DNA from: Streptomyces sp. BHT-5-2 | GTDB lineage: Bacteria > Actinomycetota > Actinomycetes > Streptomycetales > Streptomycetaceae | NCBI RefSeq assembly: GCF_019774615.1 | Contig: NZ_CP081496.1 | Coordinates: 4,650,001-4,714,000 of the forward strand | Reading direction: 5' to 3' | Length of the DNA stretch: 64,000 nt | Shown here: one piece after another, positions 23,677 through 31,888 of the stretch | Position numbering within the stretch: the first letter of the stretch is position 1 | Layout: every line of letters begins with the position of its first letter | The notes under the pieces: model-generated | What the model saw: the letters and a program-made list of their open reading frames with translations, nothing else | Told to the model about the DNA's origin: nothing | Database searches by the model: none | Translations under genes and position numbers: made by a program

Positions 23677-24771
23677 TCACGCACCCGCCGGCGCGGGGCT
23701 CACCCGGCGCGGACGCAGCAGCAGCGCGGCACCGGCGAGTCCGGCACTGAGGATCGCCAGTCCGACGGCCAGCAGCTCCGGCCACATCGAGGCGTCCCCC
23801 AGGCTGCTGCGCAGCGGGACCAGGACACCGGCCCGGGACAGCGCGTGCAGCACGATCACGGTGACCGCGGCCGCCGCGCTGGCCGTCCAGATGGCGGCCG
23901 TGTCGCGCATCGCCAGGCAGCCGGCCAGCAGCAGGTACACCACGGCGATGATCAGCGAGATGGCGTCCGAGGAGGGGTTGTGGGTCACCGCCGTTCCCAC
24001 CGGCAGATGCCCCAGCCCGCACAGGGCCAGGGCCACCGCGGCGGGCCAGCGCAGCACGGACCGCAGGACGCCGCCGACCGCCTGGCCGGGCGAGGGTGCC
24101 CCGTGCCCCTGCCAGTCATGGCCGCCGGGCGCGGCGCCGGCCCCCGGCCACGGGGCGCGCGGCGGCCGCGGCGGGGCGTCCCGCATCGCCGGGTCGCCGT
24201 GGCCGGGGGCGCCGCCCGGCCCCTGACCCGGGTAGGCGAGGTCGGGCCCCTGGTGGCCGTAGGGGTCGGGATAGGGCTCGGCGAACGGGTCGCTGAGGCT
24301 GGGCAGGGCCGTGGTGCCCAGGCCCGCGGTGTCGGGATGGCCGTCGGAGTAGCCGTCGCCGTCGGACGGCGCCCCGGTGGGGAGCTGCCCCGCCTTGGCG
24401 CGGTCGAACAGCTTGATCAGCTCGACGACCTCGTCGACGGATCTCTCCACTGCCGCCGCACGCAGCGCCTCATAACTCGCCTCCGCGGTGTGCGGGGCCT
24501 CGCCGAGCAGGGCGAGCAGCGGCCCGACCTCGCTCACCGGGCGGGTCGTCGCCGCCACCCGCAGCGCTTCGTCGCCCGGGTTGGGGTCTTCGCCGGTGCG
24601 CTTGAGCAGGTCCACGAGGGCGGCGACTTCCTCCACCGGTCTCGTGGTGGCCGCCGTCCACACCAGGGTGCGGAACGAGACATTCTCTTGGCTGCTGGGT
24701 GGAACGTGTTCGCCATGGTCGGTCGGGGGCGGATCGGCTTGGCCCCCACGAGGAGCTGGTTCAGATGACAT
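23677..24771 (-). CDS. Membrane protein with helical ATTRPV repeats
   Basis: A 364-aa protein of unknown function. The N-terminal third contains three diverged repeats of about 34 residues headed by AATTRPVEEVAALVDLL, AATTRPVSEVGPLLALL and AAVERSVDEVVELIKLF. A Pro/Gly/Asp-rich linker (about residues 125-230) follows, then four hydrophobic segments (LRWPAAVALALCGLGHL, AISLIIAVVYLLLAGC, IWTASAAAAVTVIVLHAL, LLAVGLAILSAGLAGAALLL). The cytosolic repeats probably bind a partner. The ATG at 24771 is chosen because the hydrophilic conserved part begins there. Confidence 0.75.
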   Translation of the reverse strand: MSSEPAPRGGQADPPPTDHGEHVPPSSQENVSFRTLVWTAATTRPVEEVAALVDLLKRTGEDPNPGDEALRVAATTRPVSEVGPLLALLGEAPHTAEASYEALRAAAVERSVDEVVELIKLFDRAKAGQLPTGAPSDGDGYSDGHPDTAGLGTTALPSLSDPFAEPYPDPYGHQGPDLAYPGQGPGGAPGHGDPAMRDAPPRPPRAPWPGAGAAPGGHDWQGHGAPSPGQAVGGVLRSVLRWPAAVALALCGLGHLPVGTAVTHNPSSDAISLIIAVVYLLLAGCLAMRDTAAIWTASAAAAVTVIVLHALSRAGVLVPLRSSLGDASMWPELLAVGLAILSAGLAGAALLLRPRRVSPAPAGA

Positions 24772-24967
24772 GTAGGGACTCCACTGAACGAGGTGAGAGC
24801 GTCCGCACCGGGGGGTGCCGGCGCTCATCGGGCGTTGTGCGTACTGGTTCGTGCCTGCTTCCGTTCAGCCAACGTCCCTTTTGACCGCGGGCGCCAACGC
24901 TGGCGGGCCATCCGGTGGAGACACGCCGCGGGGCGGGAGAACGGCCGGGCGTGTCGGCCGGTCCGCC

Positions 24968-25765
24968 TCAGCTCTGCGCGGTGGCGACGGTGAACAGCCC
25001 GCCCTGCGGATCCCCGATCACGGCCTCGCAGCCGCCGCCGTCCACCATCGGCGTCACCGGCAGCGCGAAGCCGCCCGCGGCCACGGCGGCGGCGGTGACC
25101 TGTTCGATGTCGTGCACGGGGAAGTAGACGTGCCAGCGGGGGCGGACATGCGGGTCCGGGGCCGACTCGACGGCGCCGCCGCGCAGCGCGGCCACGGTGC
25201 GCCCGCCCTCGTCCCGCACCACGACCTCGTCGTGCTCGTAGGTGATGTCGCAGCCGCCGGGGCGGTCCGGGGACCAGCCGAAGACCTCGCCGTAGAAGAT
25301 CGCCGCCTCGAAGGCGTCGCGGGTGCGCAGTTCCAGGCACATCGGCGCCTCGCCCTGCCCGACCGCCCAGGAGAGCGTCTGGCCCTCCCAGAGGCCGAAG
25401 ACCGCGCCGTCCCGGTCGGCGGCGAGCGCACCGCGTCCCTTGCCCACTTCCAACGGGCCGACGGCGACCGTGGCGCCCCGTTCGCGGATCCGGGCGGCGA
25501 CCTCGTTGGCGCTCTCCACGGCGAAGTACGGGGTCCAGGCGACGGCGACGTGCCACTCGGGCGCCAGGGTGCCGATCCCGGCGACGGGCTGCCCCCCGGA
25601 CAGGGCGACGGCGAACGCGCTCCCCACGGCCCCGGGGCGGAAGTGCCAGCCGAGGACCTTCCCGTAGAAGTCCTGCGCACCCCGCAGGTCGTGGGTCATC
25701 AGGCTCACCCAGCACGGCGCACCGCCGAGGGCCGCGGTGGCGCTGCGGGTTTTGGTGGCGGGCAT
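24968..25765 (-). CDS. Two-domain VOC protein
   Basis: A 265-aa protein with two glyoxalase-fold modules. The first starts CWVSLMTHDLRGAQDFYGKV and reaches WTPYFAVESANEVAARI. The second starts CLELRTRDAFEAAIFYGEVF and ends VIGDPQGGLFTVATA. The layout is that of the CFP30B-like double VOC proteins common in actinomycetes. Few metal ligands are conserved, so a binding rather than catalytic role is likely. The ATG at 25765 is used; the upstream in-frame extension to 25906 is low complexity. Confidence 0.87.
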   Translation of the reverse strand: MPATKTRSATAALGGAPCWVSLMTHDLRGAQDFYGKVLGWHFRPGAVGSAFAVALSGGQPVAGIGTLAPEWHVAVAWTPYFAVESANEVAARIRERGATVAVGPLEVGKGRGALAADRDGAVFGLWEGQTLSWAVGQGEAPMCLELRTRDAFEAAIFYGEVFGWSPDRPGGCDITYEHDEVVVRDEGGRTVAALRGGAVESAPDPHVRPRWHVYFPVHDIEQVTAAAVAAGGFALPVTPMVDGGGCEAVIGDPQGGLFTVATAQS

Positions 25766-26121
25766 CGGAGTCCGCCTACCCGCGGGAGCGGCGGGCCGGG
25801 GTGCCGCTCGGGACGGACGTGTGGCCGAGGCCGGCCCGCGGGCCGGCGACCGGGACGGGGAGAAGGGGGGCCATCGGGATCCGCCTCCGGACAGGTTGGT
25901 TCCCACTGGCCCCCATTATGCGCTTCCGAAGCCGGGGGCTCTCGGGGTCGACCGGCCGACCGTTTTCGTTTCCGTGCCTGGTCAGCGCCGCAGCGTGATG
26001 CTTCGAGGTGCCGTCGGCCGCGGGCCCTGATTCGCTGGTAGCAGCGGCCCCCCGGGCGGACACCGGACACGGCGCGCGCCCGGCGGCGCCGGGTACCGAC
26101 ACGGGACGAGAAGGAACGGTC
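25766..26121. other. 356-base divergent intergenic region
   Basis: No gene is supported. It should contain the promoters of the VOC gene (-) and of the small coiled-coil protein gene (+). A relatively T-rich stretch (GTTTTCGTTTCC, about 25964-25975) is the only candidate promoter element seen. Confidence 0.4.
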
Positions 26122-26310
26122 ATGGGAGCGGACGAGACACGCGAACGCCTTCAGCAGATGCGGGAGAAGGCCAGGCAGCTGGCCGACGCCGCGGAGCACA
26201 CCAGCGATCCCGAGGAGCGGCAGCGGCTCCAGGAGAAGTCCCGCCGGCTGCAGAGCCGGAGCGAGCAGGAGAGCGCCATGCGGGCCGGGGACATCTACCC
26301 CTCGCAGTGA
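26122..26310 (+). CDS. DUF6381-like small coiled-coil protein
   Basis: A 62-aa, almost entirely helical charged protein (MGADETRERLQQMREKARQL, SDPEERQRLQEKSRRLQSRS). It resembles the Streptomyces DUF6381 family; its function is unknown. AAGGAA lies upstream of the ATG at 26122. A perfect hairpin follows the gene, so it is transcribed alone. Confidence 0.75.
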   Translation: MGADETRERLQQMREKARQLADAAEHTSDPEERQRLQEKSRRLQSRSEQESAMRAGDIYPSQ

Positions 26311-26325
26311 ACCCCGGCACGGCCC

Positions 26326-26362
26326 GGCGCCCGGCCGTTGGAGTGGCTTACGGCCGGGCGCC
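26326..26362 (+). terminator. Perfect 13-bp hairpin after the small coiled-coil gene
   Basis: GGCGCCCGGCCGT (26326-26338) and its exact complement (26350-26362) flank an 11-base loop, 15 bases after the stop codon at 26310. It should insulate the downstream six-gene block. Confidence 0.8.
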
Positions 26363-26422
26363 GGTGGGTCGTGCGCGCCGCCGGGAAGGAGCTGCGGCGG
26401 AGGATCGGCGGCAGGAGACGGA

Positions 26423-27394
26423 ATGCACCGTATGCGGCCCACCATGGTCTACGTGCACGGCAACGGGAACAAGGTCCGTCCGGACCTGCTCAAGTCGCAG
26501 TGGGACCAGGCGCTTTTCGGCCGGGACATGGCGGAGGTGTCCCGCATGGCCTACTGGGCGCCGCTCCAGTACGCGCATCCGCTGGCGGACTTCCAGGTGG
26601 ACGCGCTGGACGGCGGCCCGGCGACCGGGGTGGAGTCGGCGGCCGCGGCCGAGTCCGGGGTGTTCGACCCGCCGGAGGAGTTCGTGGCGCGGACGGTCGC
26701 GGAAGCCTGGCGGGAGTCGGGGGACGCGGGGCTGGAGGGCCGGACGTCCGGGGGCCCGGGCGAGGTGGCGGTGGAGGGCGCGCTGGTCGGCTGGCTGCGC
26801 GAGATGACGTACCTGGCGGAGACCCTGGGCGCGGCGGAGACCGGCGGCGAGGAGGAGCCCGGCAACGGTGCGGCGCTGCCGCTTGAGGTGCTGCCGCTGC
26901 CCCGGCCGCTGCGGACGGCGCTCTTCCGGGAGCTGGTGCGGCGCACGTTCAGGGATGTCCACGCGTACTTCTTCGGCGGCAGGGGGCGGGCGATCCGACA
27001 GGTGGTCGCGGAGGCGCTGCCGGCGGCGGACGGGCCGGTGGTGGTCATCGGCCACAGCCTGGGGTCGGTGGCCGCGTACGAGGTGCTGCGGGAGCGCGAC
27101 CCGGAGGTGGAGCTGCTGGTGACGCTGGGGTCGCCGCTGGCGATCACCGAGGTGCGGGACCAGCTGGCGCGGCCGCCCGCCGTGCCGTCGGGGGTGCGGG
27201 CCTGGCGCAACGTGTCCGATCTTCGGGATCTCGTCGCGCTGGGGCATACCCTGCGCCCGGAGTACGCCCCTGCGGAGCTGATCACCGACGCGCTGGTCAC
27301 CAACAACAGCGGAAACCACCACGGGATCGGCCAGTACCTGGCCCAGGCCGCGGTCCGGGAGCCGGTGCAGCGGCTCTTCGGTCAGCTCGCCTGA
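26423..27394 (+). CDS. Alpha/beta hydrolase, first gene of the NTPase-protease block
   Basis: A cytosolic serine hydrolase of 323 aa. It starts with an oxyanion-type strand TMVYVHGNGNKV. The nucleophile elbow is VVVIGHSLGSVAAYEVL (Ser about 212). A candidate acid lies in NVSDLRDLVALG, and the catalytic His is in NNSGNHHGIGQYL near residue 300. A roughly 90-residue helical, acidic insertion separates the first strand from the core. GGAG lies upstream of the ATG at 26423. It is 125 bases upstream of the ATPase gene on the same strand. Lipase or esterase activity is plausible; membership of the system rests only on position. Confidence 0.85.
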   Translation: MHRMRPTMVYVHGNGNKVRPDLLKSQWDQALFGRDMAEVSRMAYWAPLQYAHPLADFQVDALDGGPATGVESAAAAESGVFDPPEEFVARTVAEAWRESGDAGLEGRTSGGPGEVAVEGALVGWLREMTYLAETLGAAETGGEEEPGNGAALPLEVLPLPRPLRTALFRELVRRTFRDVHAYFFGGRGRAIRQVVAEALPAADGPVVVIGHSLGSVAAYEVLRERDPEVELLVTLGSPLAITEVRDQLARPPAVPSGVRAWRNVSDLRDLVALGHTLRPEYAPAELITDALVTNNSGNHHGIGQYLAQAAVREPVQRLFGQLA

Positions 27395-27519
27395 GCCGGG
27401 GTTTTCCGGTGCCCGGCCGGTGTCTTGCAGAGGCCCGAACCGGGTGCAAGCATGACAAACAGGAGGACGGACAGGGGTCGGCCTGGCGTTCTCCGGCGGG
27501 CCGGCCGGGCAGGTGCGGC

Positions 27520-28641
27520 ATGCCGTTGGACGAGCAGGACTGGCAGCTTGTCACGACGTGGCTGGAGAGGTATCTCCTCAACGTCGGCGGTGACCCGTAT
27601 TCCCGGCTCGCCCCGTACTTCCCCCACGAGTTCCTCGCGGCGATCCCGCTCAACAACGTCATCGCGGACAACGCCCGTACGTTGGTGCACGCCTCGCGCC
27701 GGACCATCGAGTTGGAGGTGCAGCTCCTCGACGCGGTCACCCAGGTCGAGGAGATCCGCGCCCTCCCGGTCATCCTGCAGGCGGAGGAGTTCCTGGCCCG
27801 CCTGCGCGAGGACGCCCGGATCCACGACCAACAGGACGTCTTCCGCAGCTGCGTACTCCAGCAGGACACCGGGGTGTTCATCGGCCGCGAGGACCTTCGG
27901 GAGACGCTGCGGGGCTTCATCGCCACCCAGGGGAAGTCGGTGCTGCTGGTGGACGGCGTACCGGGCAGCGGGCGGTCGTACACCTACCAGTTCCTGCGCC
28001 ACCTCGGGTGGCACAAGGGATTCCGGCCGGCCCGGGTCGGACTGTCACGGATGTACACCGGGCGGCAGGTGCTCCTGCGGCTGGCCGAGTACGTCGTCGA
28101 CCCGCGCGACGGAGCGCAGTGGCTCGGCCCCGCCCTGCCCGGCGACGACCCGCCGACCATGGCCGACATCGCGCGCCGGGTGATCCGGCTGGCCACCACC
28201 GCCGAGCCCCCCTACTGGCTCGTCCTCGACGACTGCGACACCCTCGATCCGCACTCCGACGTCTGGGAGGTCATCAACGACCTGGCCAACGCGATCTACG
28301 AGCAGGCCCCGGCCTACCCCGGTCGGACACCCCGGCTGGTGCTGCTCGGTTACGGCCGCACGACCTCCCGGCTGCCCGACGAGTTGCAGGGAATCCTGTG
28401 CTGGGACACCGCCCGGATCATCGACCCGCCCGAGCTGCGCCGCTTCTTCGAGCAGTGCTTCCGCGAGTCGCCGCCGGCCCGGCTCGACGGCGCCGACCCC
28501 GCGGAGATCGACGGGCTGGTGGACGAGGCGGTGGCCCAGGTGCTGTACGCCGCCCGGTCACCGGACGACGACGGCGCGAACTACATGCGCAGGGTCCGCG
28601 GGGCGACGGAGAAGGCGATCCATGTCTATCGCTCCCTCTGA
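27520..28641 (+). CDS. AAA/STAND-like ATPase with helical N-terminal adaptor and K-to-R P-loop
   Basis: A 373-aa P-loop protein. Residues 1-95 are helical (LERYLLNVGGDPYSRLAPYF, NARTLVHASRRTIELEVQLL). The ATPase core begins near FIGREDLRETLRGF and has a Walker A of GVPGSGRS at about 146-153, where the invariant Lys is Arg152. The Walker B is YWLVLDDCD at about 232-240, and an arginine-containing segment LLGYGRTTSRLPDE follows. The altered Lys suggests weak or no hydrolysis, so a switch or pseudo-ATPase role is possible. The ATG at 27520 follows AGGTG. Its last 20 bases overlap the next gene, implying coupling. A STAND-type adaptor is the closest description; I found no exact family. Confidence 0.8.
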   Translation: MPLDEQDWQLVTTWLERYLLNVGGDPYSRLAPYFPHEFLAAIPLNNVIADNARTLVHASRRTIELEVQLLDAVTQVEEIRALPVILQAEEFLARLREDARIHDQQDVFRSCVLQQDTGVFIGREDLRETLRGFIATQGKSVLLVDGVPGSGRSYTYQFLRHLGWHKGFRPARVGLSRMYTGRQVLLRLAEYVVDPRDGAQWLGPALPGDDPPTMADIARRVIRLATTAEPPYWLVLDDCDTLDPHSDVWEVINDLANAIYEQAPAYPGRTPRLVLLGYGRTTSRLPDELQGILCWDTARIIDPPELRRFFEQCFRESPPARLDGADPAEIDGLVDEAVAQVLYAARSPDDDGANYMRRVRGATEKAIHVYRSL

Positions 28642-31600
28642 CCCCGCCCGTCCCGTCCGCTCCCGGCTGCGCGAGGAGTTCGCCGCCCGGCTGCGGGCGG
28701 AGCTGCGGGCCGCGGAGCCGGAGCCGGATCCCGGCGCCGTCCCGGACGTCCGGCGGGCCTACCGGGAGGCGGCCTGCCTGCTCTCCGGCTTCGACCCGCG
28801 GACGCTGAAGCTGCCCGGCGAGGAGCGGCCGACCGGCGGTGCGGTCCGCGCGCTGCTCGACGACTGCACCGCCCTGGGGCACGAGGGGACGGCCCGATGG
28901 GTGCTGAGGCCCGAGGCCCGGGAGGCCGCGCTGCGCGGTCTGGCCGGCCCCGACGTCGCCCGGGCGGCCCTGGAGGCCAACCGCGCGCAGTTCCCCACCG
29001 AGCCCTGCGGCGGCCCGGAGGCCCTCTGCCTGGCCCTCCTCCAGGGGAATCTGCCCACGTCGGCGGACCGGTGGGCGCACTGGTCGGCCGAGGAACTGGG
29101 CCACACGCTCCAGGCGGTGCTGTGGCTCGCCGAGATCCCCGGCGTCGACGGCCTGCCGGACCCGGCCGAGCTCCGGACCGCGCTGGCCCGCGCCAGGCTG
29201 TTGGAGCCGCTCCGGAACCTGGTGGCGACGCAGTTCGAGGACCGCGCCGAGGAGTTGGACCGCCTGCGCGCCTATGTCTGCGGTTCCGGGGCCGGCCGGT
29301 CCTCCGCGCCGGCCGGCCCCGGCGCCCGGCCGGCCGTCGTACCGCCGCTGGTCATCCACGGGCCGGGCGGCATGGGCAAGAGCACGCTGATGGCCAAGTT
29401 CCTGCTGGACGGCCTGGCCGAGGCGGCCGACGGCGGCGTGGCCGCGTTCCCGTTCGCCTACATCGACTTCGGGCGGCCCAGCCTCTCCATCCGGGAGCCG
29501 GTCGCCCTGATCGCCGAGATGGCGCGCCAACTGGGCGTGCAGTACCCGGAGTTCGGCGCCGAGCTGGCGGCGCTGGCGGACGAGTCCCAGCGGGCCGCCG
29601 CCACCCAGCGCGAGGAGCAGGAACGGGTCACCCAGCTGCGCCAGCTGGCCACCACCCGGGTGCTGGGCCGCGATTCGTCGGTGGAGTTCCAACGGGTGGC
29701 CACCGAGCGGGAGACCGGGCTCGTCCGGCAGGTCGGGGAGGTCCTGGGGCGCGCGGTGGCCGCGGCCGGGCGGCCGGGTGCGCCGTTCGTGCTGGCCGTC
29801 GACAGCTTCGAGGAGGCGCAGTACCGCGGCTCTCCGGTGCTGGGGCGGATGTCGGCGATCTGCACCGCGCTGCAGAGCGTCTATCCGCATCTCCGGATGC
29901 TGATCTCCGGGCGGGCGCCGGTCGGCCATCCGTCCCGCACGGTGCCGGTGGGCGAGATCGAGCTGCGGGAGCTGGACCGGCCGGCCGCGGTGGCGATGCT
30001 GCGCTCCCTGGGCGTCGACGACCCCGATGTGGCCGGGGCCCTGGCCGAGCGGGTCGGCGGACATCCGCTCAGCCTGCGGCTGGCCGCCCGGGCCGCGGCG
30101 CTCGCCGGCAGCGAGGCCGAGCGGACCGGCGAGCTGCTGCGCGATCGGCCCGAGCGCCGCCGGGAGGTCTTCCGCCGCGTCGACGAGATGCTGGTGCAGG
30201 GCATCCTCTACGACCGGATCCTCAGCCGCATCGCCGACGAGGACGTGCGGCGGCTGGCCCATCCCGGGCTGGCACTGCGGGTGATCACGCCCGACATCAT
30301 CCGGGAGGTGCTGGCCGGGCCGTGCGGGCTGGAGGTGGCCGACGAGCGGGCGGCGCACCGGTTGTTCGACGAGCTGTACCGGCTGGACATGATGGAGCCG
30401 GCCGGTCCGGAGACGCTGCGCTACCGGCCCGAGGTCCGCGCGATCATGCTGCGGCTGCCCGGCGGGGACCGTACCGAGGTGATGCGCCGGATCGAGCGGC
30501 GGGCGGTGGCCTACTACGCGGCGCGCGAGGGGGTGGCGGCGCGTGCCGAGGAGATCTACCACCGGCTGCGGCTGGACGAGGACCCGCGGGCGGTGGAGGA
30601 GCGCTGGCTGCCCGGCGTCGAGCGCTTCCTCGCCGACGCCCAGCAGGACGTGCCGCCGCGGGCCGCGGGGCTGCTGACGGCGCGGCTCGGCGGCAACGCG
30701 CCGGACCGGGTGGCGGCCGGCGCCGACCAGGAGGACTGGGAGCGGATCGCGGCCCGCGAGGCGGAGGGGCTGCTGGCCCAGGGGTTCGCCGAGGCGGCCC
30801 TGTCCCGGCTGGGGCAGCGGCGGCCGTGGACGCCGTGCAGCCCGCTGCACGCCCTGAGCGCGCAGGCCCTGAACCGGCTCGGGCGGCGCGGCGAGGCCCG
30901 GCGGGCCACGGCGGAGGCCATCGAGCGGACGGAGCAGGCCGGTTGCGCCGAGCGGCGACTGGAGTTGCTGCTGTTGGGCGCCCGGCTGGCCGAGGAGGCC
31001 GGCGATCTGCCGGACGCCGACCGGCAGTTGCGGGTCGCCGAGGACGTCGCGGTCGACCTCGGGCAGGACCTGGAGGCGATGGGCGCACGACTGGCGCGGG
31101 CGCGGCTGCCCGCCACCGGCGGCACCGCGTTCTCCGGCGCCCAGGCCGGCCGCCGACTCGCCACCCAGCTGCGGGAGTTGCCGGACGAGGTGCTGGCCGA
31201 CCAGCCGGTGCTGGTGCGCGCGGTCGCCGCGCAGATCTACGGCCAGGACCCCGGGGCGCTGGCACACGCCCTGGACGTGGTCGGGCTGCCGACGGACGAC
31301 GAGACGCTGGACACTCTGGGGGCGGCGATGCGCCGGGCGGCCCGCCGGCAGCCGGCGCTGCTGGGGGCGGTGCTGGGCATCCTGGACGAGGCCGCGCGGC
31401 CGTCCGGGCGGCCGGCGTGGGCGGCACCGGTGATGCCGGGCCCGCCGGAGCCGGAGCCCGTCGCGGTCCCGTCGCCGGCGCGGGCCTGCCCGCCTCCTGG
31501 CCCGCCGTCGGCGCCGTTGGCCGCCGCGCCCCCGGGCCTGCCGGTCCGCCTCGAAGAGGCCCGGGGCGGGAGCGGCTACGGCGCAGGCGAGGGGGCCGGG

Positions 31601-31888
31601 CCCGGGATCGGAGCCGGTGCCGTGCGCCGCGCACCCCGGATCCCGGTGCCCGCCGCGCGTCCGTCCGCCCGCCCCGCCGGTATCGCCGGCACCCTGCGCC
31701 TGGCACGCGACCGCGGCACCCTCGACACGCTCGCCCACCGCCTGCTGGCCGTCCCCGACCACAGCGGCGAGATCGCGGCCGGGGTGGCCGCGGCGATGGG
31801 CGTCGGAACCCATGCCCGTACGGCACCGCGGGGCGGGGACCGGGGGCCGGACGAAGGGAGCGGCCCGCCCGGGCCGGAGCGCCGATGA
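28622..31888 (+). CDS. STAND-type NTPase with helical repeat C-terminus
   Basis: A 1088-aa protein and the largest in the window. A helical N-terminus (about 1-225) precedes the NTPase core: Walker A HGPGGMGKSTLMAKFLLDGL near residues 247-255 and Walker B FVLAVDSFEEAQ near 390-398. A winged-helix region follows (LSLRLAARAAALAGSEAERT, RVDEMLVQGILYDRILSRIA). Helical TPR-like repeats follow from about 640 (AEGLLAQGFAEAALSRLGQR, ARRATAEAIERTEQAGCAER, LLLGARLAEEAGDLPDADRQ). The last 150 residues are Pro/Gly/Ala-rich. This NTPase, winged-helix and TPR order is that of STAND signal-sensing switches, which oligomerise on ligand binding. Its ATGA stop overlaps the first protease start, so the two are translated together. 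Confidence 0.88.
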   Translation: MSIAPSDPARPVRSRLREEFAARLRAELRAAEPEPDPGAVPDVRRAYREAACLLSGFDPRTLKLPGEERPTGGAVRALLDDCTALGHEGTARWVLRPEAREAALRGLAGPDVARAALEANRAQFPTEPCGGPEALCLALLQGNLPTSADRWAHWSAEELGHTLQAVLWLAEIPGVDGLPDPAELRTALARARLLEPLRNLVATQFEDRAEELDRLRAYVCGSGAGRSSAPAGPGARPAVVPPLVIHGPGGMGKSTLMAKFLLDGLAEAADGGVAAFPFAYIDFGRPSLSIREPVALIAEMARQLGVQYPEFGAELAALADESQRAAATQREEQERVTQLRQLATTRVLGRDSSVEFQRVATERETGLVRQVGEVLGRAVAAAGRPGAPFVLAVDSFEEAQYRGSPVLGRMSAICTALQSVYPHLRMLISGRAPVGHPSRTVPVGEIELRELDRPAAVAMLRSLGVDDPDVAGALAERVGGHPLSLRLAARAAALAGSEAERTGELLRDRPERRREVFRRVDEMLVQGILYDRILSRIADEDVRRLAHPGLALRVITPDIIREVLAGPCGLEVADERAAHRLFDELYRLDMMEPAGPETLRYRPEVRAIMLRLPGGDRTEVMRRIERRAVAYYAAREGVAARAEEIYHRLRLDEDPRAVEERWLPGVERFLADAQQDVPPRAAGLLTARLGGNAPDRVAAGADQEDWERIAAREAEGLLAQGFAEAALSRLGQRRPWTPCSPLHALSAQALNRLGRRGEARRATAEAIERTEQAGCAERRLELLLLGARLAEEAGDLPDADRQLRVAEDVAVDLGQDLEAMGARLARARLPATGGTAFSGAQAGRRLATQLRELPDEVLADQPVLVRAVAAQIYGQDPGALAHALDVVGLPTDDETLDTLGAAMRRAARRQPALLGAVLGILDEAARPSGRPAWAAPVMPGPPEPEPVAVPSPARACPPPGPPSAPLAAAPPGLPVRLEEARGGSGYGAGEGAGPGIGAGAVRRAPRIPVPAARPSARPAGIAGTLRLARDRGTLDTLAHRLLAVPDHSGEIAAGVAAAMGVGTHARTAPRGGDRGPDEGSGPPGPERR

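Noticed and set aside
28418..31813. 1131-codon minus-strand frame opposite the STAND gene
   Set aside because: Shadow of the STAND gene; no ribosome site, no recognisable domain, low-complexity product.
28897..31884. Plus-strand frame open through the STAND gene into the first protease
   Set aside because: Only the part from 31885 encodes the protease; upstream is an out-of-frame shadow rich in Gly/Arg.
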